From contig NZ_KB889697.1 of the NCBI RefSeq assembly GCF_000372745.1, forward strand, positions 124,001 to 188,000: a DNA stretch of 64,000 bases, in the 5' to 3' direction. Each line of letters opens with the position of its first letter. Position 1 is the first letter of the stretch. This DNA is from Embleya scabrispora DSM 41855. Lineage in GTDB: Bacteria > Actinomycetota > Actinomycetes > Streptomycetales > Streptomycetaceae. Of the stretch, positions 33,884 through 41,511 are shown one piece after another. A program made the position numbers and the translations under genes. The notes below the pieces were generated by a model. It made no database searches. It worked only from the letters and a program-made list of their open reading frames with translations, and was not told the origin of the DNA.

Positions 33884-36094
33884 ATGCGTCGGACGGCCAT
33901 GCGAATCCACGACCGTTCCACGCGCGGGGCCACTGCCCTGCCGATCCTCGTGCTGACGGCGGGACTCGTCGTCACCGGTTGCACCTCCTCCTCCGGCGAC
34001 TCGAAGCCGGATCCGGTCCGCACGGCCGCCCTGTCCGGGGAGACGATGCGGCTCACCGCGTTCGACTCGTGCGGTGCGCTGGTCGACGACTTCCGTGCGG
34101 CGGCGCTGCGCACGATGTCCGAGAAGAAGTCCGTCGACAACGCGAAGCCCGGGACGAAGTCGGACGGCGAGGCGCCGGCCGGCGCACCCAGGGCGGCGGC
34201 ACCGCAGGGCCTGGCCGCGGATGAGGCGGCGCCCGGCGCGCCGGAGCACTCGACCACCAATACCCAGGAGCAGGGCGTCGACGAGCCCGACCTGGTCAAG
34301 ACCGACGGGCGTCGGGTGCTGACCGTGGCCGACGGCCGGCTCAGCGTGGTGGACGCCGCGACCCACCGGGTCACCGGCACGCTGGACGTGCCCGGCGCGC
34401 GGGCGAGCGATCTGCTGCTGTCCGGCGATCGAGCCCTGCTGATCATGAACGGCTCGACGAACCTGCCCAAGAACAAGGGTGGTTCGGGCAAGATGGCGCT
34501 GATCCCGGGCGATCCGGGCGGTTCGTCGAGCCCGGTCGTGGGTGGGCGGGCCCGCTTCGTACTGGTCGACCTGACCGCCGCGCCGCGGGTGATCGGCGAC
34601 CTGTCGGTGGACGGGAGCTATGCGGACGGGCGGCAGATCGGCAGCACCGCGCGGATCGTGGTGCGCTCGCGGCCGCGACTGTCCACCTCCGCGAGCAGGT
34701 CGCCCGGCAAGGCCAAGGATCTGATCCAGCGCTCGACCGCCTCGGACTGGCTGCCGCAGTTCACCCTCGCCGCGAACGGTCGGACCGATTCCGGCGATCT
34801 GGTCGGCTGCGACCGGGTGAGCCGGCCGCAGGCCGAGCCCGGCGATCCCGGGCACACCGGCACCGCGACGCTGAGCGTGTTGTCCTTCGACCTGACTCGC
34901 GACCTGGACAAGGGCGATCCGGTGACGGTGGCCGCCGACGTGGACAACGTGTACGCGTCGGAGTCCAACCTCTACCTGGCGACCACGACCAACCGGCGCA
35001 GCGTGTCCGCGGACCCGAAGGTGATCGGCGGCGGACCGCCGAGCACGACGACCACGATCAACCAGCTCGACATCTCCGGCAAGGGCACGCCGAGGCTGGT
35101 CGGCACCGGCGTGGTCTCGGGCGCGATGGTCAACGAGTACGCGATGTCCGAGCACGCGGGCAACCTGCGGGTGGCCACCACGCTTTCACCCGGCGACCCG
35201 ACCGTGCCCGGTACCGTGCCCAGCGACCTGCCGCGGAACAACACCACCCGCGGCGACTCCGCTCCGGGCAGCGCGGCGTCGGGCCAGGCCGTCCCGGGCA
35301 GCGCGCCGCGCGGCGCCATCGCCCCGAGCGACCCCACCGACGCCACGCCGAGCACGCCGCCGGACATGCCGCCGCCGATCGCACCCCGCTCCAGCACCGA
35401 GTCGGTGGTCACCGTGCTGGCCCGCAGCGGCGACAGGCTGACCCCGATCGGCCGGGTGGGCGGTCTGGGCCGGACCGAACGCATCATGGGCGTGCGCTTC
35501 GCGGGCCCGCTCGCGTACGTGGTGACCTTCCGGCAGACCGACCCGCTGTACACGCTCGACCTGAGCGACCCGCGCAATCCCAAGGCGGTCGGCGAGCTCA
35601 AGATCAACGGCTACTCGGCCTACCTGCACCCGATCGCCGACGGCCGGCTGATCGGCGTCGGCCAGGACGCCACCGACGGCGGCCGACGCCTGGGCACCCA
35701 GGTGTCGTTGTTCGACGTGAGCACCCTGGCCAACCCGACCCGGGTCGCGCAGTACGCCCTCCCGGGCGCGAACTCGCAGGCCGAGCAGAACGCGCACGCG
35801 TTCTTGTACTGGGCCAAGGACGGCACCGTGGTGGTGCCGGTGAACGACTCCTACAGCATCTCGGCGCAGCCGCAGTTCGCTCCGGGGGAGAAGTCCCCGA
35901 GCGGCGGCTCGTACGCGCTGGTGTTGCGGGTGGAGGGGAGTCGCATCGTCGAGGTGGGTCGGGTGACGCACCCGGACGCGAGTATTCAGCGCTCGCTGGT
36001 GATCGGTTCCGACCTGTGGACCGTCTCGACGGCCGGGATCTCGGTGGACCGGCTGGCCGACGTGCGTCAGGTGGCCTGGATCCCCACCGCCTGA
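33884..36094 (+). CDS. Beta-propeller domain lipoprotein
   Basis: A 736-residue exported protein. Residues 1-38 form a signal with an RR pair and lipobox VVTGC. The mature part has the Beta_propel family start, AFDSCGALVDDFRAAALR, then TTNTQEQGVDEPDLVKTDGRRVLTV, a phrase typical of these secreted beta-propeller proteins. A Pro/Ser-rich insertion lies near residues 440-500 between blades. ATG 33884 and ATG 33899 are both possible. Function is unknown. It is divergent from glgX with only ~80 bases between. Confidence 0.88.
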   Translation: MRRTAMRIHDRSTRGATALPILVLTAGLVVTGCTSSSGDSKPDPVRTAALSGETMRLTAFDSCGALVDDFRAAALRTMSEKKSVDNAKPGTKSDGEAPAGAPRAAAPQGLAADEAAPGAPEHSTTNTQEQGVDEPDLVKTDGRRVLTVADGRLSVVDAATHRVTGTLDVPGARASDLLLSGDRALLIMNGSTNLPKNKGGSGKMALIPGDPGGSSSPVVGGRARFVLVDLTAAPRVIGDLSVDGSYADGRQIGSTARIVVRSRPRLSTSASRSPGKAKDLIQRSTASDWLPQFTLAANGRTDSGDLVGCDRVSRPQAEPGDPGHTGTATLSVLSFDLTRDLDKGDPVTVAADVDNVYASESNLYLATTTNRRSVSADPKVIGGGPPSTTTTINQLDISGKGTPRLVGTGVVSGAMVNEYAMSEHAGNLRVATTLSPGDPTVPGTVPSDLPRNNTTRGDSAPGSAASGQAVPGSAPRGAIAPSDPTDATPSTPPDMPPPIAPRSSTESVVTVLARSGDRLTPIGRVGGLGRTERIMGVRFAGPLAYVVTFRQTDPLYTLDLSDPRNPKAVGELKINGYSAYLHPIADGRLIGVGQDATDGGRRLGTQVSLFDVSTLANPTRVAQYALPGANSQAEQNAHAFLYWAKDGTVVVPVNDSYSISAQPQFAPGEKSPSGGSYALVLRVEGSRIVEVGRVTHPDASIQRSLVIGSDLWTVSTAGISVDRLADVRQVAWIPTA

Positions 36095-36181
36095 CCGTCC
36101 CGGACGGCGCCCGGGCGGGCCGGTCTGGTATACCCGGGAGAAGCTGATCTGACAGACCATCAGAAACGACCGGGAGCGCAC

Positions 36182-36640
36182 ATGGCGGCCACCGTCTTCA
36201 CCGACCTCCAGCAGATCAAGGACTCGGTGGGCAAGCACCTCGGCCACAGCGAGTGGCTGGAGATCACCCAGGACCGGATCAACCTGTTCGCCGACGCGAC
36301 CGGCGACCACCAGTGGATCCACGTGGACGTGGAGAAGGCGAAGAAGGGCCCGTTCGGCGCGCCGATCGCACACGGCTACCTGACCCTGGCGTTGTCCAAC
36401 CTGTTCCTGCCGCAGATCGTCGAGGTGCGCAACATCTCGATGGGCGTGAACTACGGCGTGGACAAGGTGCGCTTCCCGGCGCCGGTCCCGGTCGGCTCCC
36501 GGGTGCGCGGCGGTGCGGAGATCGTGGCGGTCGCCGACATCGCCGGCGGCATCCAGGTGACCATCCGGATCACCGTCGAGATCGCCGACTCGGCCAAGCC
36601 GGCCTGCGTGATCGACTCGATCAGCCGCTACCTGGCCTGA
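36182..36640 (+). CDS. MaoC-family enoyl-CoA hydratase
   Basis: A 152-residue hot-dog-fold protein. The hydratase-2 motif is ITQDRINLFADATGDHQWIHVD, with Asp and His as the catalytic pair, followed by GPFGAPIAHGYLTLAL. It would hydrate trans-2-enoyl-CoA (or a similar thioester) to the (R)-3-hydroxy product in lipid metabolism. The substrate cannot be told from sequence. ATG 36182 follows GGGAGC. Two stacked terminators follow it. Confidence 0.94.
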   Translation: MAATVFTDLQQIKDSVGKHLGHSEWLEITQDRINLFADATGDHQWIHVDVEKAKKGPFGAPIAHGYLTLALSNLFLPQIVEVRNISMGVNYGVDKVRFPAPVPVGSRVRGGAEIVAVADIAGGIQVTIRITVEIADSAKPACVIDSISRYLA

Positions 36641-36716
36641 GCGGGCACGACCGGCCCATGGGCCGGTCGTGCCCGCTCCACGACGCCGGACGGGCCCGCG
36701 ATGGGCCCGTCCGGCG
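36639..36716. terminator. Two consecutive long terminator hairpins
   Basis: Hairpin one has 19-base arms, GAGCGGGCACGACCGGCCC (36639-36657) and its exact complement (36660-36678), with a two-base loop. Hairpin two has 14-base arms, CGCCGGACGGGCCC (36684-36697) and its complement (36703-36716). They separate the convergent MaoC and OYE genes and overlap the MaoC stop codon. Confidence 0.9.
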
Positions 36717-36740
36717 TTTCGCGAACCGGATCCGCGCGCG

Positions 36741-37913
36741 CTACGCGTTCGGCTCGATCACGACGCAGCGGGTGCGGCTGTAGATGGTCGGCATGCACTT
36801 GTTGCAGTGGATGCACAGCGACTTGGTGTCGCGTTCGGCCGCGATCCGGTTGATCAGGTCCGGCTCGCGCAGCACCGCCCGGCCCATCGCGACGAATTCG
36901 AAGCCCTCGGTCATCGCGAGGTCCATCGTGTCCCGGTCGGTGATCCCGCCGAGCAGGATCAGCGGCAGCTTCAACTCGGCCCGGAAGCGCCGAGCGGAGG
37001 AGAGCAGGTATGCCTCCTCGTACGGGTACGAGCGCAGGATGCGGTTGCCGATCAGCTTGACGCCCAGCCGCTGCGGCTGCGGGAAGGTCGCGGCGAACTC
37101 CGGCACCGGGGCGTCGCCGCGGAAGAGGTACATCGGGTTGAGCAGCGAGCTGCCGGCGGTCAGTTCCAATGCGTCCAGCGAGCCGTCCTCCTCCAGCCGG
37201 CGCGCGGTCCGGATGCTCTCCTCCAGGCGGATGCCGCCCGGGACGCCGTCCTCCATGTTGAGCTTGGCGATCACCGCGATCCGGTCGCCCACCGCGTCCC
37301 GCACCGCCCTACACACCCCGCGCGCGACCTTGGCCCGGTTGGCGAGCGAACCGCCGTAGGCGTCCTTGCGGTGGTTGAGCTTGGGGCTGAGAAAGGCGCT
37401 GGCGAAGTAGTTGTGACCGAGGTGGATCTCCACCGCGTCGAAGCCGGACTCGATCGCCAGCAGCGCGGCGTCGGCGTGCGCGCGGGTGATCCGGTCGATG
37501 TCCGCCTCGGTCGCGGCGTGCGTGGTGCGCATGCTGAGCGGATTGAACATGCGCCCGGCGGACAGCGCGGGCCGGCCGTTGGACTTGGCGTTGGCCACCG
37601 GACCGGCGTGGCCCAGTTGCGCCGAGACCGCCGCGCCCTCGGCGTGCACGGCGTCGGTGAGGCGGCGAAGGCCGGGCACCGCCTCGGGGCGCATCCAGAT
37701 CTGGTGCCGGTCGGTACGGCCCTCGGGGGAGACCGCGCAGTAGGCCACGGTGGTCATCCCGATGCCGCCCGCCGCGGGACGCCGGTGGTACTCGATCAGG
37801 TCGTCGGTGACCAGCGCGTCCGGGGTGGCCCCCTCGAACGTCGCGGCCTTGATGATCCGGTTGCGCAGCGTGAGGGGGCCGAGTGTGGCGGGGGCGAAGA
37901 CGTCGGGTATCAC
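36741..37913 (-). CDS. NADH:flavin oxidoreductase, Old Yellow Enzyme family
   Basis: A 390-residue FMN-binding TIM barrel. It starts VIPDVFAPATLGPLTLRNRIIKAATFEGATPDAL. AVSAQLGHAGPVANAKSNGRPALSAG carries a His-rich active-site loop, and AVEIHLGHNYFASAFLSPKLNHRKDAYGGS is the classic family phrase. LILLGGITDRDTMDLAMTEGFEFVAMGRAVLREP gives the FMN phosphate site. The C-terminal Cys cluster (CIHCNKCMPTIYSRTRC) suggests an iron-sulfur or metal site like that of the 2,4-dienoyl-CoA reductase branch. GTG 37913 overlaps the TetR stop (GTGA). Confidence 0.9.
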   Translation of the reverse strand: MIPDVFAPATLGPLTLRNRIIKAATFEGATPDALVTDDLIEYHRRPAAGGIGMTTVAYCAVSPEGRTDRHQIWMRPEAVPGLRRLTDAVHAEGAAVSAQLGHAGPVANAKSNGRPALSAGRMFNPLSMRTTHAATEADIDRITRAHADAALLAIESGFDAVEIHLGHNYFASAFLSPKLNHRKDAYGGSLANRAKVARGVCRAVRDAVGDRIAVIAKLNMEDGVPGGIRLEESIRTARRLEEDGSLDALELTAGSSLLNPMYLFRGDAPVPEFAATFPQPQRLGVKLIGNRILRSYPYEEAYLLSSARRFRAELKLPLILLGGITDRDTMDLAMTEGFEFVAMGRAVLREPDLINRIAAERDTKSLCIHCNKCMPTIYSRTRCVVIEPNA

Positions 37914-38593
37914 GAGGCACCTCGTTCTGTGCGGGCTGTCCGGGACGGACCGGGCGTGCACGGGTCGGCCGGCGACACGTCGGCGGGGCGTGGGGCGTCG
38001 AGGCCGGCGGTGACGAAGCCGACGACGGCCGCGGCGGCGGGCGGCGGGACGAACGCGTCCGCCACGGGTTGGCCGTAGAGCTGGAGCAACAGGTCGAAGG
38101 CGAGCCGCCAGCGATCCGAGACCTCCCGGGCACTGAGGTCCGGGCGCGCCGCGGCCAGCAGCCCGCGCCACGGTGCGTGCCGAAACCATGGGTCGTCCCA
38201 TGGCAGTTCGTGCCCGGAGAGCACGGTACGGGCGAGCAGCTGAAGCAACATCGGCCCGTTGGGTTCGCGGGCCAACCGGTCGAACGGCTCGACGATGATC
38301 GTGACCACCTCGCCGATGGTGGGCGTCCAACCGGCCGCGCGGGCCCGCTCCAGGTCGGCCAGGGGCTCGGCCCACAACGGCCCGAGCCGCTGTTGCAGCA
38401 GTGCCACGACCAGGTCCCGCTTGGATCCGAAGTGGTAGTGCACGGCGGCCGGATTCATCCCGGCGGCCGCGTTCACCGCCCGGACGGAGACCCTGTCGTA
38501 GCCCTGGGCGAGGAAGAGCCGTTCGGCCTCGTCGAGCAGCCGGGCCCGCGATTGTGCTGTCACGGCAGGCACCAAACCACGAAGTGCCGGCAT
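37910..38593 (-). CDS. TetR-family regulator coupled to the OYE gene
   Basis: A 227-residue regulator. The helix-turn-helix region reads AQSRARLLDEAERLFLAQGYDRVSVRAVNAAAGMNPAAVHYHFGSKRDLVVALL. The later part is the usual all-helical ligand domain with WRLAFDLLLQLYG. A 17-base palindrome (38595-38611) overlaps its start region, so it likely represses itself and the coupled oxidoreductase gene. ATG 38593 is used. The last ~25 residues are disordered. Confidence 0.92.
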   Translation of the reverse strand: MPALRGLVPAVTAQSRARLLDEAERLFLAQGYDRVSVRAVNAAAGMNPAAVHYHFGSKRDLVVALLQQRLGPLWAEPLADLERARAAGWTPTIGEVVTIIVEPFDRLAREPNGPMLLQLLARTVLSGHELPWDDPWFRHAPWRGLLAAARPDLSAREVSDRWRLAFDLLLQLYGQPVADAFVPPPAAAAVVGFVTAGLDAPRPADVSPADPCTPGPSRTARTERGAS

Positions 38594-38594
38594 T

Positions 38595-38611
38595 TTCAAT
38601 CACTGATTGAA
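38595..38611. promoter_or_regulatory. 17-base palindrome at the TetR/OYE promoter
   Basis: TTCAATCA (38595-38602), C, TGATTGAA (38604-38611) is a perfect inverted repeat. It ends two bases upstream of the TetR start codon at 38593, which places it in the leader or promoter of the TetR-OYE operon. TetR-family operators often have this size. AT-rich in a GC-rich region. Confidence 0.8.
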
Positions 38612-38677
38612 GCACTGATCGCAACGGCGGCCGGGTCACGGCGCGCGCCGTATCGGACGCGGGTCTCCACCAGGCGC

Positions 38678-39562
38678 TCAATCCAGGGGGACCAGGAGCA
38701 CCGGACAGTGGGCGTGTTCGATCGCGGCGGCCGCGACGTGGCCGACCCAGTGCCGCAGCGGGCCTCGGCGGTGTCGGACGCCGACCACCGCCAGCGCGCT
38801 GCCCGCCGACGCTTCCACGAGCGTCCCGGCCGCGTCGGCCATGACCGAGTCCGCGCGTACCTCGACGTCGGGAAACCGCGTCCGCGCCCAGCTCAGCGTG
38901 CCCTCCAGCGCCGTCGCATGCACCTCGGCGACCGCGCGCATGTCCGCCTCGCTGGGCCCGGCGAGCCCCGCGTAGCCCGGCCAACTCCACGCGTGCACCG
39001 CATGCACCGGCACACCCCACCCGCCGGCCGCCTCGAACGCGGCCCGCACCGCGCGATCGTCGCCGTCGCCCTGAACGCCGAGCAGCACGTCCGCGCCGGC
39101 CGGCCCGGCCGAAGCCGCGTGCTCGCCGCGCACGATCAGCAGCGGGCACGTGGTCCGTGCGGCCAAAAAGCGCGAGACCGAACCCAGGAGCAGGCCGACG
39201 AACCCGCCGCGCCCCCGTGATCCGGTGACCAGCAACCGGGCGCCCTCGGCCGCCGCGAGCAGCGCGTCCCCGGGCAGCCCGTAGCCGACCCGGGCCTGCA
39301 CGATCAGGCCCGGATGGCGCCGCACCGCCGCCGCCGCGGCGTCCCGGACCAGCGCCTCGGCCGCCCGAACGGTGTCCTCGTCCGGCTCCACCGACTCGAA
39401 ACCGGGAGTGGCCATCGGCATCCGGATCGCGTGCACGACGCGCAGCAGCGCGCCCTGCCGGACCGCCGCCTCGGCGGCATGGGCCACCGCCCGGTCGCCG
39501 TACTCCGAGCCGTCCGTGCCCACGACCACCAGGGGCGTGTCGACCTCGCCTGTGTGCGCCAT
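38678..39562 (-). CDS. Universal stress protein, two Usp domains
   Basis: A 294-residue tandem UspA protein. Domain one starts VVVGTDGSEYGDRAVAHAAE and has the ATP-binding motif GSRGRGGFVGLLLGSVS (G-2x-G-9x-GS). Domain two, from ~150 (ADVLLGVQGDGDDRAVRAAFE), is weaker: its loop is GVRHRRGPLRHWVGHVAAAA, with HV replacing GS, so it may not bind ATP. Members help cells survive starvation or oxygen limitation. It is monocistronic. Confidence 0.93.
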   Translation of the reverse strand: MAHTGEVDTPLVVVGTDGSEYGDRAVAHAAEAAVRQGALLRVVHAIRMPMATPGFESVEPDEDTVRAAEALVRDAAAAAVRRHPGLIVQARVGYGLPGDALLAAAEGARLLVTGSRGRGGFVGLLLGSVSRFLAARTTCPLLIVRGEHAASAGPAGADVLLGVQGDGDDRAVRAAFEAAGGWGVPVHAVHAWSWPGYAGLAGPSEADMRAVAEVHATALEGTLSWARTRFPDVEVRADSVMADAAGTLVEASAGSALAVVGVRHRRGPLRHWVGHVAAAAIEHAHCPVLLVPLD

Positions 39563-39645
39563 GCCTGCTCTCCACTACCGGTGTCGAAACGGCGAAGAGC
39601 GGCCCGGCGGTCCTGCCGCCGAGCCGGCTCGGGTGACCGCCGCGA

Positions 39646-39840
39646 TCAGAAGCTCAGGCTGCTCAGCAGGTTCGCGAGGCTTCGGCCGCTGCTGTGGATG
39701 CTCGGCGCGATCGAGGTACCGGCGAGATAGAACCCGAGCAGCGAGCACACGACGGCGTGCGGGATTCGCATGCCGCCCTTGCGGATCAGGATGAGCACGA
39801 TGACGGCCAGCAGGACGACGGCGGAAATGGACAAGGCCAT
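39646..39840 (-). CDS. Small two-helix membrane protein
   Basis: A 64-residue protein. Helix one is SISAVVLLAVIVLILI (residues 4-19), helix two HAVVCSLLGFYLAGTSIA (28-45), ending SIHSSGRSLANLLSSLSF. I recall very similar small proteins in Streptomyces genomes (xxxHAxVCxLFGFYLAGTSIAPSI), some near transfer genes, with no known function. ATG 39840 has GGAG-like GAGGAGTCACCCCC upstream. Confidence 0.75.
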   Translation of the reverse strand: MALSISAVVLLAVIVLILIRKGGMRIPHAVVCSLLGFYLAGTSIAPSIHSSGRSLANLLSSLSF

Positions 39841-40193
39841 GGGGGTGACTCCTCGGGAGGCGCGCGCGGAAGCGCAGGGGACGGAACGGCCGCACCGATG
39901 TCGGGACAGCGCGAAGAGTGCCGGTGGGACGGCCGAACTTCTGTGCTTTTGTCACCGGTACAAAAACTAACAGAAAGTGTCTATAAGGTAGCAAAAGGTC
40001 ACAACTTCGCTCGTCGGGTCGCCCCCGTGACGGCGTGTCTCGGCGTGTCCCACCCCGCGCCCGGCGGGTTCGAGTCACGGGGCGGCGCGAAAATCACCCG
40101 CCGTCGCCCCTCGATCGCTCTTCCCGACCCGCCTCAGCCGTGGAATTCTGGCCGCGCCCGCGCCCAGCCAGCACCACTGCCGGAAGGTCCGCC
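39841..40193. promoter_or_regulatory. Divergent spacer with an inverted repeat
   Basis: This 353-base gap separates the small membrane protein (minus) and the second P450 (plus). Around 39,940-40,000 it is locally AT-rich. An inverted repeat TTTTGT (39947-39952)-CACCGGT-ACAAAA (39960-39965) lies ~107 bases upstream of the membrane protein gene and could be a regulator site. No gene is supported. Confidence 0.45.
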
Positions 40194-41435
40194 GTGCCCG
40201 AAACGATCGACAGCGCCGCCCCGAACACCGCCGCGTTCGACGTCTACAGCCCAGACAGCTACGCGGCGGGCATCCCGCACGCCACGTTCGCCCGGATGCG
40301 CCGCAGCGCTCCCGTCTACCGCCACGCGGACCCGGAGCGGCCGGACGGCTTCTGGGCCGTCACCCGGCACGCCGACGTGATCCGGGTGTCCCGGAACCCG
40401 GAGATCTTCTCCTCGCGCGAGCGGTTGTCCCTGCTCGTCGAGCCCGAGGAGGACGTGCTCGCCACCCAGCGGCTGATGATGCTCAACATGGACCCGCCGG
40501 AGCACTCGCGGCTGCGCAACATCGTCAACAAGGGCTTCACCCCGCGCACCACGCTGACCCTGGAGGACAAGGTCCGTGACGCCTGCGAGCGGATCGTGGC
40601 GAGCGCCCTGGACCGGGGCGAGGGCGACTTCGTGGCGATGTGCGCGGCCGAGTTGCCGCTGGTGGTGATCGCCGACCTGATGGGCGTACCGCAGATCGAC
40701 CGGCATCGGCTGTTCGAGTGGTCGAACAAGCTGGTCGGCGACGCGGACCCGGACCTGCGCCAGGACGCGGGCGAGGCCGAGCAGGTGCAGATGGAGATGT
40801 TCGGGTACGCGGACGCGCTGGGCGCGGCCCGGCGCGAGTGTCCCGTGGACGACATCGTGTCCAAGCTGGTGTGCCCCGACCGCGACGGTCAGGAGCTGAC
40901 CGCGATCGAGTTCGACCTGTTCTTCATGCTGCTGGCGGTGGCCGGCAACGAGACCACCCGCAACGCGATCTCCGGCGGCATGCTCGCGCTGATCGAGCAC
41001 CCCGAACAGTGGGAGCGGCTGCGCGCCGACCCGGCCGGGCTGGCCGGGACCGCGGCCGACGAGATCGTGCGCTGGGTCAGCCCGGTCAACGCCTTCAAGC
41101 GCACCGCGGTCCGCGACACCGAGCTGAGCGGGCAGCCGATCGCCGCCGGCGACAAGGTGGTCGTCTACTACGCGTCCGCCAACCACGACGAGGACGTGTT
41201 CGACGACCCCTACCGCCTCGACATCGGGCGCGACCCGAACCCGATGCTCGGCTTCGGCGGCGGCGGACCGCACTTCTGCCTCGGCCGGCACCTGGCCAAG
41301 CTCGAACTGGAGATCATGTTCCGCACCCTGGCGGAGCGGGTCGAGCGGGTCGAACCGCTCGGCCCGGCACGGCGGATGCGGTCCAACTTCCTGAACGGCA
41401 TCAAGGACATGCCGGTCCGGATCCACCGGGCCTGA
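40194..41435 (+). CDS. Cytochrome P450, steroid/lipid-hydroxylase-like
   Basis: A 413-residue P450. The I-helix is VAGNETTRNAISGGM, the ExxR motif is EIVRW, and the haem loop is FGGGGPHFCLGRHLAKLE. The sequence LNMDPPEHSRLRNIVNKGFTPR and the I-helix style resemble actinobacterial CYP125/CYP142/CYP124 enzymes, which oxidise sterol side chains or methyl-branched lipids; this is a family impression. GTG 40194 has GGAAGG seven bases upstream. No redox partner is adjacent. Confidence 0.93.
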   Translation: MPETIDSAAPNTAAFDVYSPDSYAAGIPHATFARMRRSAPVYRHADPERPDGFWAVTRHADVIRVSRNPEIFSSRERLSLLVEPEEDVLATQRLMMLNMDPPEHSRLRNIVNKGFTPRTTLTLEDKVRDACERIVASALDRGEGDFVAMCAAELPLVVIADLMGVPQIDRHRLFEWSNKLVGDADPDLRQDAGEAEQVQMEMFGYADALGAARRECPVDDIVSKLVCPDRDGQELTAIEFDLFFMLLAVAGNETTRNAISGGMLALIEHPEQWERLRADPAGLAGTAADEIVRWVSPVNAFKRTAVRDTELSGQPIAAGDKVVVYYASANHDEDVFDDPYRLDIGRDPNPMLGFGGGGPHFCLGRHLAKLELEIMFRTLAERVERVEPLGPARRMRSNFLNGIKDMPVRIHRA

Positions 41436-41456
41436 CCCGAGCGCGGACCCGACCGA

Positions 41457-41492
41457 CCGCGGCCGGCCCGACGGGTGTCGGACCGGCCGCGG
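41457..41492. terminator. Terminator hairpin between P450 and FxsT genes
   Basis: The arms CCGCGGCCGG-C-CCGAC and GTCGG-A-CCGGCCGCGG pair over 15 positions with one mismatch, closed by a GGGT loop. It separates convergent transcripts. Confidence 0.85.
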
Positions 41493-41511
41493 CTCACGCG
41501 GGAGCCGGCCG

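Noticed and set aside
37914..39575. Long extension of the OYE frame upstream of 37913
   Set aside because: It overlaps the TetR and universal stress protein genes in another frame and is low-complexity.
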